DNA of 10,168 nt from the NCBI GenBank assembly GCA_035293805.1, contig DATGMD010000021.1, positions 1 to 10,168 of the forward strand. The letters run 5' to 3'. Every line of letters starts with the position of its first letter. Position 1 is the first letter of the stretch. The DNA is from JAJPHF01 sp035293805. GTDB lineage: Bacteria; Chloroflexota; UBA6077; JAJPHF01. A program made the position numbers and the translations under genes. Shown here piece after piece: positions 1 to 5,065 of the stretch. The notes under the pieces are model-generated. The model saw only the letters and a program-made list of their open reading frames with translations. It did no database searches and was not told the DNA's origin.

Positions 1-59
1 CGGGAGTCGTGCTCGATCCGGCTCGGCGGTGCGCTTACCGGGGCGCGCCCTCACCCCGA

Positions 60-80
60 CCCTCTCCCAGAGGGAGAGGG
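60..80. repeat. Perfect 9-bp inverted repeat (CCCTCTCCC-AGA-GGGAGAGGG)
   Basis: The arms at 60-68 and 72-80 are exactly complementary and separated by AGA. They are preceded by CCTCACCCCGA, so the whole resembles the CCCTCACCCC...CCCTCTCCC intergenic hairpin sequences that recur in many environmental bacterial genomes. That resemblance is from memory. There is no T-tract, so a classical intrinsic terminator is unlikely. Confidence 0.6.
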
Positions 81-392
81 AGTAAGGGAACTCCAGCGCC
101 GGATTCAGTGTCGTTCTCCGCCAGCGCGGTCCGTCAGGCACCGGGTGGTCCCGGCGGGGACGTCAGGCCGCCGGGCGGTGCGCGGAGCAGGCGCTTCCTT
201 GGTGCCGGGACATAGTCGCGGCCGGGCGGAGCGATGGGGCCGGCCTGTCTCTGAGCAGGGGCCCGGCATCTGGGAGGGCCGCGACGGGTGGGAGCGGGGC
301 GGCCGCGCCTGGGACGGCGGCTCCGCTCGGGTGGCTCGGGCGGGCTGCCAGGCTGGATTCTGTCGGGGCACCTCCGGCACTGGGTGATGGGG

Positions 393-409
393 GCTCTACA
401 CAGTAGAGC
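393..409. repeat. 7-bp hairpin GCTCTAC-ACA-GTAGAGC
   Basis: The arms 393-399 and 403-409 are perfectly complementary around a 3-nt loop. The element is relatively AT-rich in its GC-rich surroundings, as an operator or short RNA hairpin could be, but no gene starts next to it. Function unknown. Confidence 0.35.
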
Positions 410-481
410 GATTTCGCGCGGGGCAGCGTCCGGGGACGAGCGGCCGGAGGGGTGTCCAGGAGGATGGACCTGGGCGGCGCC

Positions 482-514
482 GGCCGGGCGGCAGGGGACG
501 AGCCCCGGCCCTAC
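482..514 (+). repeat. 33-nt hairpin repeat, copy E (isolated)
   Basis: This copy starts GGCCGGGCGGCAGGGGACGA and ends GCCCCGGCCCTAC. It is the same unit as the cluster at 4530-4763. Here the right arm (504-510) pairs perfectly with the first left arm GGCCGGG (482-488), while pairing with the second left arm GGCAGGGG (490-497) has one mismatch. It lies in non-coding DNA. It is a REP-like or small non-autonomous element; no transposase or RAYT gene is present in the window. Confidence 0.75.
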
Positions 515-677
515 GAATCCAGCGGAGGTGATGGTAGGCCCGAGCGCCGGCCGGGCGCGCGTCCGCGTGCCGCGCCGCGCAGGAGGAAGCCACGTAGCGT
601 CCCCGCCTGCGGCAGACGGATGTGACTCGGTGGAACGCACACGCCGCGGCTACGGCCATCCTGTGCTGTTTCTTCCC

Positions 678-1838
678 TCAAGCGCCACTGACCTGGAAGC
701 CTGCCAGCTGCTCGCCGATGATCTTTGCTGCCGCGCCACAACCGGCCACGAAGCCGAAGAAGGGGCCGAAGTCCCGGGCGCTCGGCAGGCCGGTGAAGAA
801 CAGGCCGGGGATGCTGGACTGGAACTGCTCATCTAGCACCGGATAGCCGTCGGCCACCGCTAGCTCCGGCAGGATGCTCTCGGGGGAGAGGTACGGGAGC
901 TGGCGCGCGTCGACGCGGTAGCCGGTGGCCAGAATGACATGGTCCACCGGGAACGCGGCGCCGCTGTCGAGCTGCACGACCAGCTCGCCGCTCGGCCGCG
1001 CTTCGCAGCTGGCCACCGTCGTGTTCGGCCAGACGTGGATGTTCGCCTTGCCGAGCCGCGGTGCGAGCCAGGGTTCCAGCTTCAGCCGCCCCTCGGCCCA
1101 GAACCGCTGGCGGATCGCCTCCTGCTCCTCCGGGGGCTGCCGCCGGAACCAGCCGGGAATCTCGGTGGTCGCCCGGATCATGCCGCTCACCCACGACCAG
1201 TCGGACGCCGCGAAACGGGGCGCGGCGTGCCGGTGCGACACGTGCACCGCCGCCGCGCCAGACTCGTGGATGAGCGCGGCCCATTCGTAGGCGCTCTGTC
1301 GCCCGCCGACGATCAGGCAGCGACGGCCCCGGAGGAAGTCGAAGTCGACCGTGTGGCAGGTGTGCGAGTAGCGGCCGGCGGGGAGCTTCGCGGCCAGCTC
1401 CGCCGGGACGTTCACGAACGATCCAAACCCGGCTGCCACCAGCGCGTTCGCGGCGAGCAGGCGCTCGCCGTCCTCCAGCGAGGCCTCGAAGCGCCCGTCC
1501 CTCCAGCGTAGCTCGCGCACGAGCGCGGGCGCGGGATGGAGGGCGTACTCGTCCTGGAACCACTGAGCATAGTCGAGAAACAACTCCACGGGGAGCGGCT
1601 GCGCTTCCTGCTCGGGGATGCCCCGCAGCTCCAGGTAGGCGGCCAGGGTCTTGACCTCGAGCGGGTCGAGGTGCCAATCGAGCCCGGAGCGCAGGTACAT
1701 GCCGCGGGGCATGTGCTGGCGCCAGAAGCTCATCGGCTCGCCCAGCAGGAGGGTATCGACGCCACGACGGCGGGCGTAAGCGGCGGCGGCGAGGCCGTAC
1801 GGTCCGGCGCCGATGATGAGCAGATCTGTCTGGTGCAT
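678..1838 (-). CDS. FAD/NAD(P)-binding oxidoreductase, flavin monooxygenase-like
   Basis: The product is a 386-residue cytoplasmic flavoprotein of the two-dinucleotide-binding-fold type (pyridine nucleotide-disulphide oxidoreductase / flavin monooxygenase superfamily). The N-terminal FAD Rossmann motif is GAGPYG at residues 10-15. A second, NAD(P)H-type motif follows GRRCLIV as GGRQSA at 178-183, and an ATGYR motif (304-308) precedes the C-terminal FAD segment PGLFFTGLPSARDFGP (344-359). The lack of paired redox cysteines in a CxxC arrangement argues against a thioredoxin-reductase-like disulphide enzyme. Substrate is unknown; relatives are annotated variously as FAD-dependent monooxygenases, including urate hydroxylase-like proteins, and I would not choose one. 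The start is set at the ATG directly before the FAD fold, preceded by GAGGCGG six bases upstream. An in-frame upstream extension to 1985 shows no flavoprotein character. It is transcribed away from the rest of the left half and appears monocistronic. Confidence 0.85.
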   Translation of the reverse strand: MHQTDLLIIGAGPYGLAAAAYARRRGVDTLLLGEPMSFWRQHMPRGMYLRSGLDWHLDPLEVKTLAAYLELRGIPEQEAQPLPVELFLDYAQWFQDEYALHPAPALVRELRWRDGRFEASLEDGERLLAANALVAAGFGSFVNVPAELAAKLPAGRYSHTCHTVDFDFLRGRRCLIVGGRQSAYEWAALIHESGAAAVHVSHRHAAPRFAASDWSWVSGMIRATTEIPGWFRRQPPEEQEAIRQRFWAEGRLKLEPWLAPRLGKANIHVWPNTTVASCEARPSGELVVQLDSGAAFPVDHVILATGYRVDARQLPYLSPESILPELAVADGYPVLDEQFQSSIPGLFFTGLPSARDFGPFFGFVAGCGAAAKIIGEQLAGFQVSGA

Positions 1839-1862
1839 GGTCCGCCTCGCTGGTGGACTGGT

Positions 1863-1881
1863 CGGCGGCCTGCGGCCGCCG
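1863..1881 (-). promoter_or_regulatory. 8-bp GC hairpin in the leader of the flavoprotein gene
   Basis: CGGCGGCC (1863-1870) and GGCCGCCG (1874-1881) are perfectly complementary around a 3-nt loop, 24 bases upstream of the start codon at 1838. In the transcript this would form a very stable stem just before the Shine-Dalgarno region. It could modulate translation or be incidental in such GC-rich DNA. Confidence 0.35.
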
Positions 1882-1974
1882 GAAACGTTCGCCTCCCTTG
1901 GCGTGCAGAGAGGAGAGTTGGCGGCCTGCTCCGCAACGGCGTCTCGGGCGTGCGCTGTTGTACCGCTTCCCTGA

Positions 1975-2004
1975 CTGGTATGCAAGCTCTTGAGCGTGCC
2001 TCAA
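1975..2004 (-). promoter_or_regulatory. Weak promoter candidate for the flavoprotein gene
   Basis: On the minus strand TTGAGG (2004-1999) is followed after 18 bases by TACCAG (1980-1975). The -35 match is good and the -10 match is poor. A transcript from here would have a leader of about 130 bases containing the hairpin at 1863-1881. Support is from the motif only. Confidence 0.25.
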
Positions 2005-2047
2005 ACTGGGGGCCTGCACGCTCACGCGATGGGAACTTCATGCCGCG

Positions 2048-2061
2048 GAGCAGGCCTGCTC
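2048..2061. repeat. 14-bp palindrome GAGCAGGCCTGCTC
   Basis: This is a perfect self-complementary sequence upstream of the minus-strand flavoprotein gene. Its left part also forms one arm (2045-2056) of a 12-bp inverted repeat with 1923-1934. Palindromes of this size can be dimeric repressor operators, but no regulator gene is nearby. Confidence 0.35.
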
Positions 2062-2165
2062 GCCCGTGCTCGCTTCAAGCCATGGGTGAGGGACTCCTAG
2101 CCGCGCACAAGCTGCACGTGGCTCTAGCTACTGACCGCTGCATGGGTTGGGAAACCCCGGCGACG

Positions 2166-2484
2166 ATGGGGTACGCCATGAGGTACGGCTACATGCTATC
2201 GCTCCACCCGCCCCGCCGTGCAGGAGTGGCGGCGCCTGCCTACCTGGGCGCTCCACCAGGCCGGCTGGACCGGGCGGGCCATCGCCCAGGCGCTCGGCGT
2301 CACGCCGGGCGCTGTAAGCGGGTGGCTCAACCGGGCCGTGCTCGGCGAGTGTCTGCGCCAGGGTAGCTCTCGAGACGCGCCCGGCTCGCCGGCTGGAGGC
2401 TGGCCCGGAGCACGCGAGCGACCCCATCCGTTCCGACGTTCCACCGCATGGCAACGGCGGCGCAATCTTCTGAAGCGAGAATAG
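2166..2484 (+). pseudogene. IS630-like transposase N-terminal remnant, frameshifted
   Basis: Two adjoining frames together read like the start of an IS630-family transposase. The first frame, from the ATG at 2166, gives MGYAMRYGYMLSLHPP. After a shift near 2209-2215 the second frame gives PAVQEWRRLPTWALHQAGWT followed by GRAIAQALGVTPGAVSGWLNRA, a helix-turn-helix of the kind that binds the IS ends. The similarity fades after about 2350: the expected linker is not recognisable in any frame and the DDE catalytic domain (about 250 further residues) is absent, replaced by the Kelch gene's upstream region. The second frame stays open to 2484. This is a dead insertion-sequence relic; I could not identify its terminal inverted repeats or TA target duplication. 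Confidence 0.7.
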
Positions 2485-2497
2485 ACCGTGGAGGCAA

Positions 2498-2527
2498 TAG
2501 ACCGAGAGGCCTGGACCCCGCTATGCT
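2498..2527 (+). promoter_or_regulatory. Promoter candidate for the Kelch protein gene
   Basis: TAGACC (2498-2503), an 18-base spacer and TATGCT (2522-2527) match the -35 and -10 consensus at four of six positions each. The start codon is 55 bases further on. A 9-base direct repeat, AATAGACCG, at 2480-2488 and 2496-2504 overlaps the -35 element and could be a regulator site. Confidence 0.3.
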
Positions 2528-2582
2528 TGCCGCACGCCGTGGCGGGCCCCGGGATGGACCGCGCTGCCGTGGGAGGTGAGCC

Positions 2583-3717
2583 ATGTGGACACGGGGACGG
2601 GGGTCGCGGTTGGGCCCGGCGCTGGTGGCGCTGGGCGGGGTGCCGCCGGGCCTGGTCCTGCCACCTGTGCTCACTGCGCAGGTCGGCGGCAACACGTGGG
2701 CCCCGCGGACGCCGATGCTCACCGGCCGGGCGGGCCTCGGAGTAGCGACGGCGACCAATGGCAAGCTGTACGCCATCGGCGGCTACGACGGCACGAACTT
2801 CCTCGCCACGGTGGAGGAGTACGACCCGAGCAGCAACACCTGGACCAACTGCGGTGGCAGCCCAACTGCGAATCACTGCTCCGCCATGCCCACCGCTCGG
2901 TCCGATCTCAAGGTCGCGGCGGCGGCCAATGGCAAGCTCTACGCCATCGGGGGCGGCAACGCGAGCGGGACCCTCACCACGGTGGAGCAGTACGACCCGA
3001 GCACGAACACCTGGACCGAAGGCGTCGATGCCTATCGCTCGTGCGTATCTGGGGCTGGCCGCGGCCTTCGATGGGAAGCTGTACGCCATCGGGGGTAGCA
3101 ACAACACGGTCAGCGAGCTGACGACGGTGGAAGCGTACGACCCCACGGCGAACGCCTGGACGTCGCAGATCGGGATCACCCTGGCCCGCCTTGGGCTGGG
3201 GGCGGCGACCGCGCCCTTTACGGGGGAGGTGTATGCGGTTGGAGGCCTGAACGGCAGCACCTACTATACCGCGGTGGAAGCGTATCTACCGCCCGGCGGC
3301 GCGCCCCCGCCGACGGCGACCGCGACTAGCACGCCGACGCGGACGAGCATCCCGACGCGGACGAGCACCCCGACTGCCACCCCGTACCCGCGGCCCAACG
3401 TCGGCGTACAGGTCGCGCCCGGTGGTGGCACGCTGCAGACCACGATCACCGCCCGCGACGCGGGCTGCGCCCAGGGGAACAACCAGTTGCAGGCGCTCCA
3501 GTTCACGCGCCTGACCAACGCCACCGTGGATGTCGGCAGCCCGCTCATCACCACGGTGGCGAGCCCGACCACGATCCCGCTGCCCGCCCATCCGGCGACC
3601 ATCCCGCTCACGGTGCATCGTACGACGAGTGGGCAGGCGGCCACCGTGGAACTGGTGGTGACGGATGGCTGCAGGGCATGGCCCACGTTTATCGGGGGCG
3701 GCCCCGGCGCCTTCTAA
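2583..3717 (+). pseudogene. Secreted Kelch-motif protein, interrupted by a frameshift
   Basis: The 5' frame (2583-3098) encodes a signal-peptide-like N-terminus (about residues 1-32, ending near PPVLTAQ) and two full Kelch motifs with the pattern NGKLYAIGG...TTVEQYDPSTNTW. At 3021-3025 the reading moves to the next frame, which continues MPIARAYLGLAAAFDGKLYAIGG, a third motif, and then a fourth (GEVYAVGG). After this come a Thr/Pro-rich linker (about 3298-3390) and a C-terminal domain of about 107 residues ending PTFIGGGPGAF. Restoring two bases, for example CG in GGCGTCG, joins everything into 378 residues. The Kelch periods then become whole codons (171, 144 and 150 bases). A strong ribosome binding site, GGGAGGTGAG (2571-2580), precedes the ATG. 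Likely an exported or surface-attached adhesion or sugar-binding protein (inference). The shift may be a real mutation or a sequencing error; the intact remaining coding capacity favours a recent or artefactual event. Confidence 0.8.
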
Positions 3718-3730
3718 GCGCTCGGCGCTT
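3716..3730 (+). terminator. Hairpin at the Kelch gene stop codon
   Basis: AAGCGC (3716-3721) and GCGCTT (3725-3730) form a perfect 6-bp stem with a TCG loop, starting within the TAA stop codon. A wider imperfect pairing of GCCCCG (3701-3706) with CGGGGC (3731-3736) encloses it. No U-tract follows, so termination efficiency is uncertain. Confidence 0.35.
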
Positions 3731-3870
3731 CGGGGCCGTACCGAGTTTCCCAGCCGGTGCAGCGGGCAGTAATTGGGAGAGGGCGGGCGGACTGGCGGTG
3801 GGGGTCGATGTGGTACGGTTGGAGGGCGGCGCGGCCGGGCGGGCGCCTGGTGCGGCGGGAAGATCGGCGG

Positions 3871-3875
3871 GGAGG
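3871..3875 (+). promoter_or_regulatory. Ribosome binding site that sets the fabZ start
   Basis: GGAGG lies eight bases before the ATG at 3884. The alternative ATG at 3941, closer to the conserved domain, has only a weak AGCAGG upstream, so 3884 is preferred. Confidence 0.6.
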
Positions 3876-3883
3876 CGCGGGCG

Positions 3884-4417
3884 ATGGATGACGAGCGGGC
3901 GGCGCGGCCGGGCCGGCGGCTGGCGCCGCGAGCAGGCTCGATGGCTGCCGAGCGGGCGGTGCTGACGCGCGAGCAGATCGAGGCGATCCTGCCGCACCGC
4001 GCCCCGTTCTTGTTCGTCGATCGGATCGTGGAGCTGGAGTACGGCAAGCGGGCGGTGGGGATCATGGACGATCCGGCCGCCGCGGCGCACGATTTCTGGG
4101 TGCGGGGCCACTTCCCGGGCTTCGCCGTGTTTCCGGGCGCGCTGCTGGTGGAGGCGCTGGCGGAGGTGGGAGCGATCGCGGCGCTGGGGCTGGCGGAGTT
4201 CCAGGGGAAGATCGCGATGCTGACGGGGCTGGACAACTGGCGCTTTCGCAACCCGGCGCTGCCGGGCGTGGCGGTGCGGCTGGAGGCCGAGCTGGTGGCG
4301 ATGCGGCGGAACTTCGGTCGGGGCCGCGCGCGCGCGACAGCAGGGACGCAACTGCTGGCGGAGGGCGACCTGTCGTTCGCCATCGTGGAGCGCCCGGCGG
4401 GCTTTCCGCCGGCGTAG
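3884..4417 (+). CDS. fabZ: (3R)-hydroxyacyl-ACP dehydratase, FabZ family
   Basis: This hot-dog-fold enzyme of 177 residues would dehydrate (3R)-hydroxyacyl-ACP to trans-2-enoyl-ACP in cytoplasmic type II fatty acid synthesis. The signature GHFPGFAVFPGALLVEALAE places the catalytic His at residue 76 and Glu at 90, the same 14-residue spacing as in characterised FabZ enzymes. Upstream is the family start-of-domain sequence EAILPHRAPFLFVDRI (33-48) and downstream GLDNWRFRNPALPG (115-128). The first 20 or so residues are an extension beyond the usual FabZ start and disappear if the ATG at 3941 is used. No other fatty acid synthesis gene or lipid A gene is adjacent, so it may be an extra copy. A -10-like TACGGT (3814-3819) upstream is weak. 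A paralogous hydroxyacyl dehydratase of uncertain chain specificity is also possible. Confidence 0.9.
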   Translation: MDDERAARPGRRLAPRAGSMAAERAVLTREQIEAILPHRAPFLFVDRIVELEYGKRAVGIMDDPAAAAHDFWVRGHFPGFAVFPGALLVEALAEVGAIAALGLAEFQGKIAMLTGLDNWRFRNPALPGVAVRLEAELVAMRRNFGRGRARATAGTQLLAEGDLSFAIVERPAGFPPA

Positions 4418-4466
4418 CGCGACGCGGTACGGCTCCCGCTCGTCGAGGACGAGGACGCGCAGCGCG

Positions 4467-4482
4467 GCGCCCCCTGGGGCGC
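4467..4482 (+). terminator. Possible terminator hairpin after fabZ
   Basis: GCGCCCC (4467-4473) pairs with GGGGCGC (4476-4482) across CT, realistically a 6-bp stem with a 4-nt loop. It sits 50 bases past the fabZ stop codon. There is no U-tract. Confidence 0.25.
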
Positions 4483-4529
4483 GCGATCCTTCATCAGGAA
4501 GGCCTGCGAGCGCGCGCGGAGCGCGATGG

Positions 4530-4553
4530 CGATAGGGGACGAGCCCCGGCCCC
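4530..4553 (+). repeat. Hairpin repeat, copy A (partial)
   Basis: AGGGGACGAGCCCCGGCCCC matches the centre and right arm of the 33-nt unit; the GGCCGGGCGGC left arm is missing and the usual terminal CCCTAC is changed. This is a truncated or diverged copy. Confidence 0.6.
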
Positions 4554-4593
4554 ATGGCCAGACGGGCGACTTCAACCGCGGGACGTTCTCGCT

Positions 4594-4626
4594 GGCCGGG
4601 CGGCAGGGGGTGAGCCCCTGCCCTAC
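4594..4626 (+). repeat. Hairpin repeat, copy B
   Basis: A full unit with GGCCGGG as first left arm, GGCAGGGG (4602-4609) as second left arm, and CCCCTGCC (4615-4622) as right arm. Here the right arm pairs perfectly over 8 bp with the second left arm, leaving a 5-nt loop. Pairing with the first left arm has one mismatch. It ends CCCTAC like the other units. Confidence 0.75.
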
Positions 4627-4662
4627 CTTTGGGTTCCGCTGGTTGGCGATCCGGGCGAGTGG

Positions 4663-4695
4663 CGCCGGCTGGCAGGGGACGAGCGCCGGCCCTAC
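4663..4695 (+). repeat. Hairpin repeat, copy C
   Basis: This copy begins CGCCGGCTGGCAGGGGACGA and ends GCGCCGGCCCTAC. The outer stem (GCCGGC 4664-4669 with GCCGGC 4685-4690) is intact, while the inner arm cannot pair well. Relative to copy E, one outer base pair is swapped from G-C to C-G. Confidence 0.75.
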
Positions 4696-4730
4696 GTCCG
4701 CCTCACCGGGATGAGGAGCCGGGCGGCCCC

Positions 4731-4763
4731 GGCCGGGCGGCAGGGGACGAGCCTCTGCCCTAC
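4731..4763 (+). repeat. Hairpin repeat, copy D
   Basis: A full unit beginning GGCCGGGCGGCAGGGGACGA and ending GCCTCTGCCCTAC. The inner arm GGCAGGGG pairs with CCTCTGCC through one G-T wobble, so this copy belongs with copy B in preferring the inner stem. Confidence 0.75.
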
Positions 4764-4890
4764 GATCCGTGGCGCTTGCGAGGCTAGGGTCGGGCTGTGC
4801 TTGGTGGCGGGGGGCACGACGGGGCGCTAGGCGGTGGCTGGGATCCAGCGGGGCGGGAGTGTCGTGGGCGGAGGGCGGCGGCGCGGCTGG

Positions 4891-4896
4891 TATAAC
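4891..4896 (+). promoter_or_regulatory. -10-like element upstream of the amidase gene
   Basis: TATAAC matches the -10 consensus at five of six positions and is the most AT-rich hexamer in this stretch, 63 bases before the amidase start. No good -35 hexamer is visible 16-18 bases upstream. Confidence 0.3.
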
Positions 4897-4959
4897 TGGC
4901 GGGTGTGCCGGGCCGCGCCGCGCGGGGGCGGGCGCGCGGCGCGGGGAGGAGGAGAGCCG

Positions 4960-5065
4960 ATGGACCCGCGAGACGAGGCCATGCACCGCGACGTGCCGGC
5001 CGGGCACCAGCAGCGGCGGGCGGGAAGGCCGTTGGACCGGCGAGGAGAGGCGATGCACCCGCACG
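4960..5065 (+). repeat. Imperfect direct duplication of the amidase start region
   Basis: The 34 bases from 4960 (ATGGACCCGCGAG...) recur at 5032 (TTGGACCGGCGAG...) with 26 of 34 identical and a 72-base, in-frame period. Each copy encodes (M/L)D-x-R-x-EAMH, and each is preceded by a purine-rich stretch. Confidence 0.65.

Larger units (their letters stand above)
1..677. other. Non-coding region with short repeats
   Basis: No open frame here reads like a protein. The long frames on both strands are low-complexity Arg/Pro/Gly sequence typical of GC-rich non-coding DNA, and the longest runs straight through the hairpin repeat at 482-514. Visible content is a 9-bp hairpin at 60-80, a 7-bp hairpin at 393-409, and the 33-nt repeat at 482-514. 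The downstream minus-strand gene ends at 678, so part of this stretch is its 3' flank. A highly diverged or very short gene cannot be excluded. Confidence 0.6.
1839..2165. other. Intergenic region between the flavoprotein gene and the transposase remnant
   Basis: No gene is supported here. It contains the leader hairpin and weak promoter described separately, a 14-bp perfect palindrome GAGCAGGCCTGCTC (2048-2061), and a 12-bp inverted repeat with arms at 1923-1934 and 2045-2056 that brackets the candidate promoter. An 11-base part of that repeat, GCGGAGCAGGC, also occurs at 182-192. Confidence 0.45.
4418..4959. other. Non-coding block with clustered hairpin repeats
   Basis: No credible gene lies between fabZ and the amidase. 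The region holds a GC-rich hairpin about 50 bases after fabZ (GCGCCCC 4467-4473 with GGGGCGC 4476-4482), one partial and three full copies of the 33-nt hairpin repeat, a -10-like element at 4891-4896, and the amidase ribosome binding site near 4943-4953. Frames that cross it translate the repeats rather than a protein. Confidence 0.6.

Noticed and set aside
134..640. Long open frames on both strands in the left non-coding region
   Set aside because: They are Arg/Pro/Gly-rich low-complexity translations, overlap each other on opposite strands, and run through the 33-nt hairpin repeat. None has a ribosome binding site or any recognisable domain.
1838..1985. An upstream start that would add 49 residues to the flavoprotein
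   Set aside because: The added residues show no flavoprotein character, and the ATG at 1838 sits directly before the FAD-binding strand with a good ribosome binding site. The extension would also pass through the leader hairpin.
2583..3098. Two separate Kelch genes rather than one frameshifted gene
   Set aside because: The second part has no start codon or ribosome binding site at the junction, and Kelch spacing becomes whole-codon only when two bases are restored.
4530..4763. The clustered repeats as a CRISPR array
   Set aside because: Units are 33 nt but spaced irregularly (roughly 64 to 69 bases between starts), diverge from each other, and include an isolated copy 4 kb away. No cas gene is present and the gaps do not behave like spacers.
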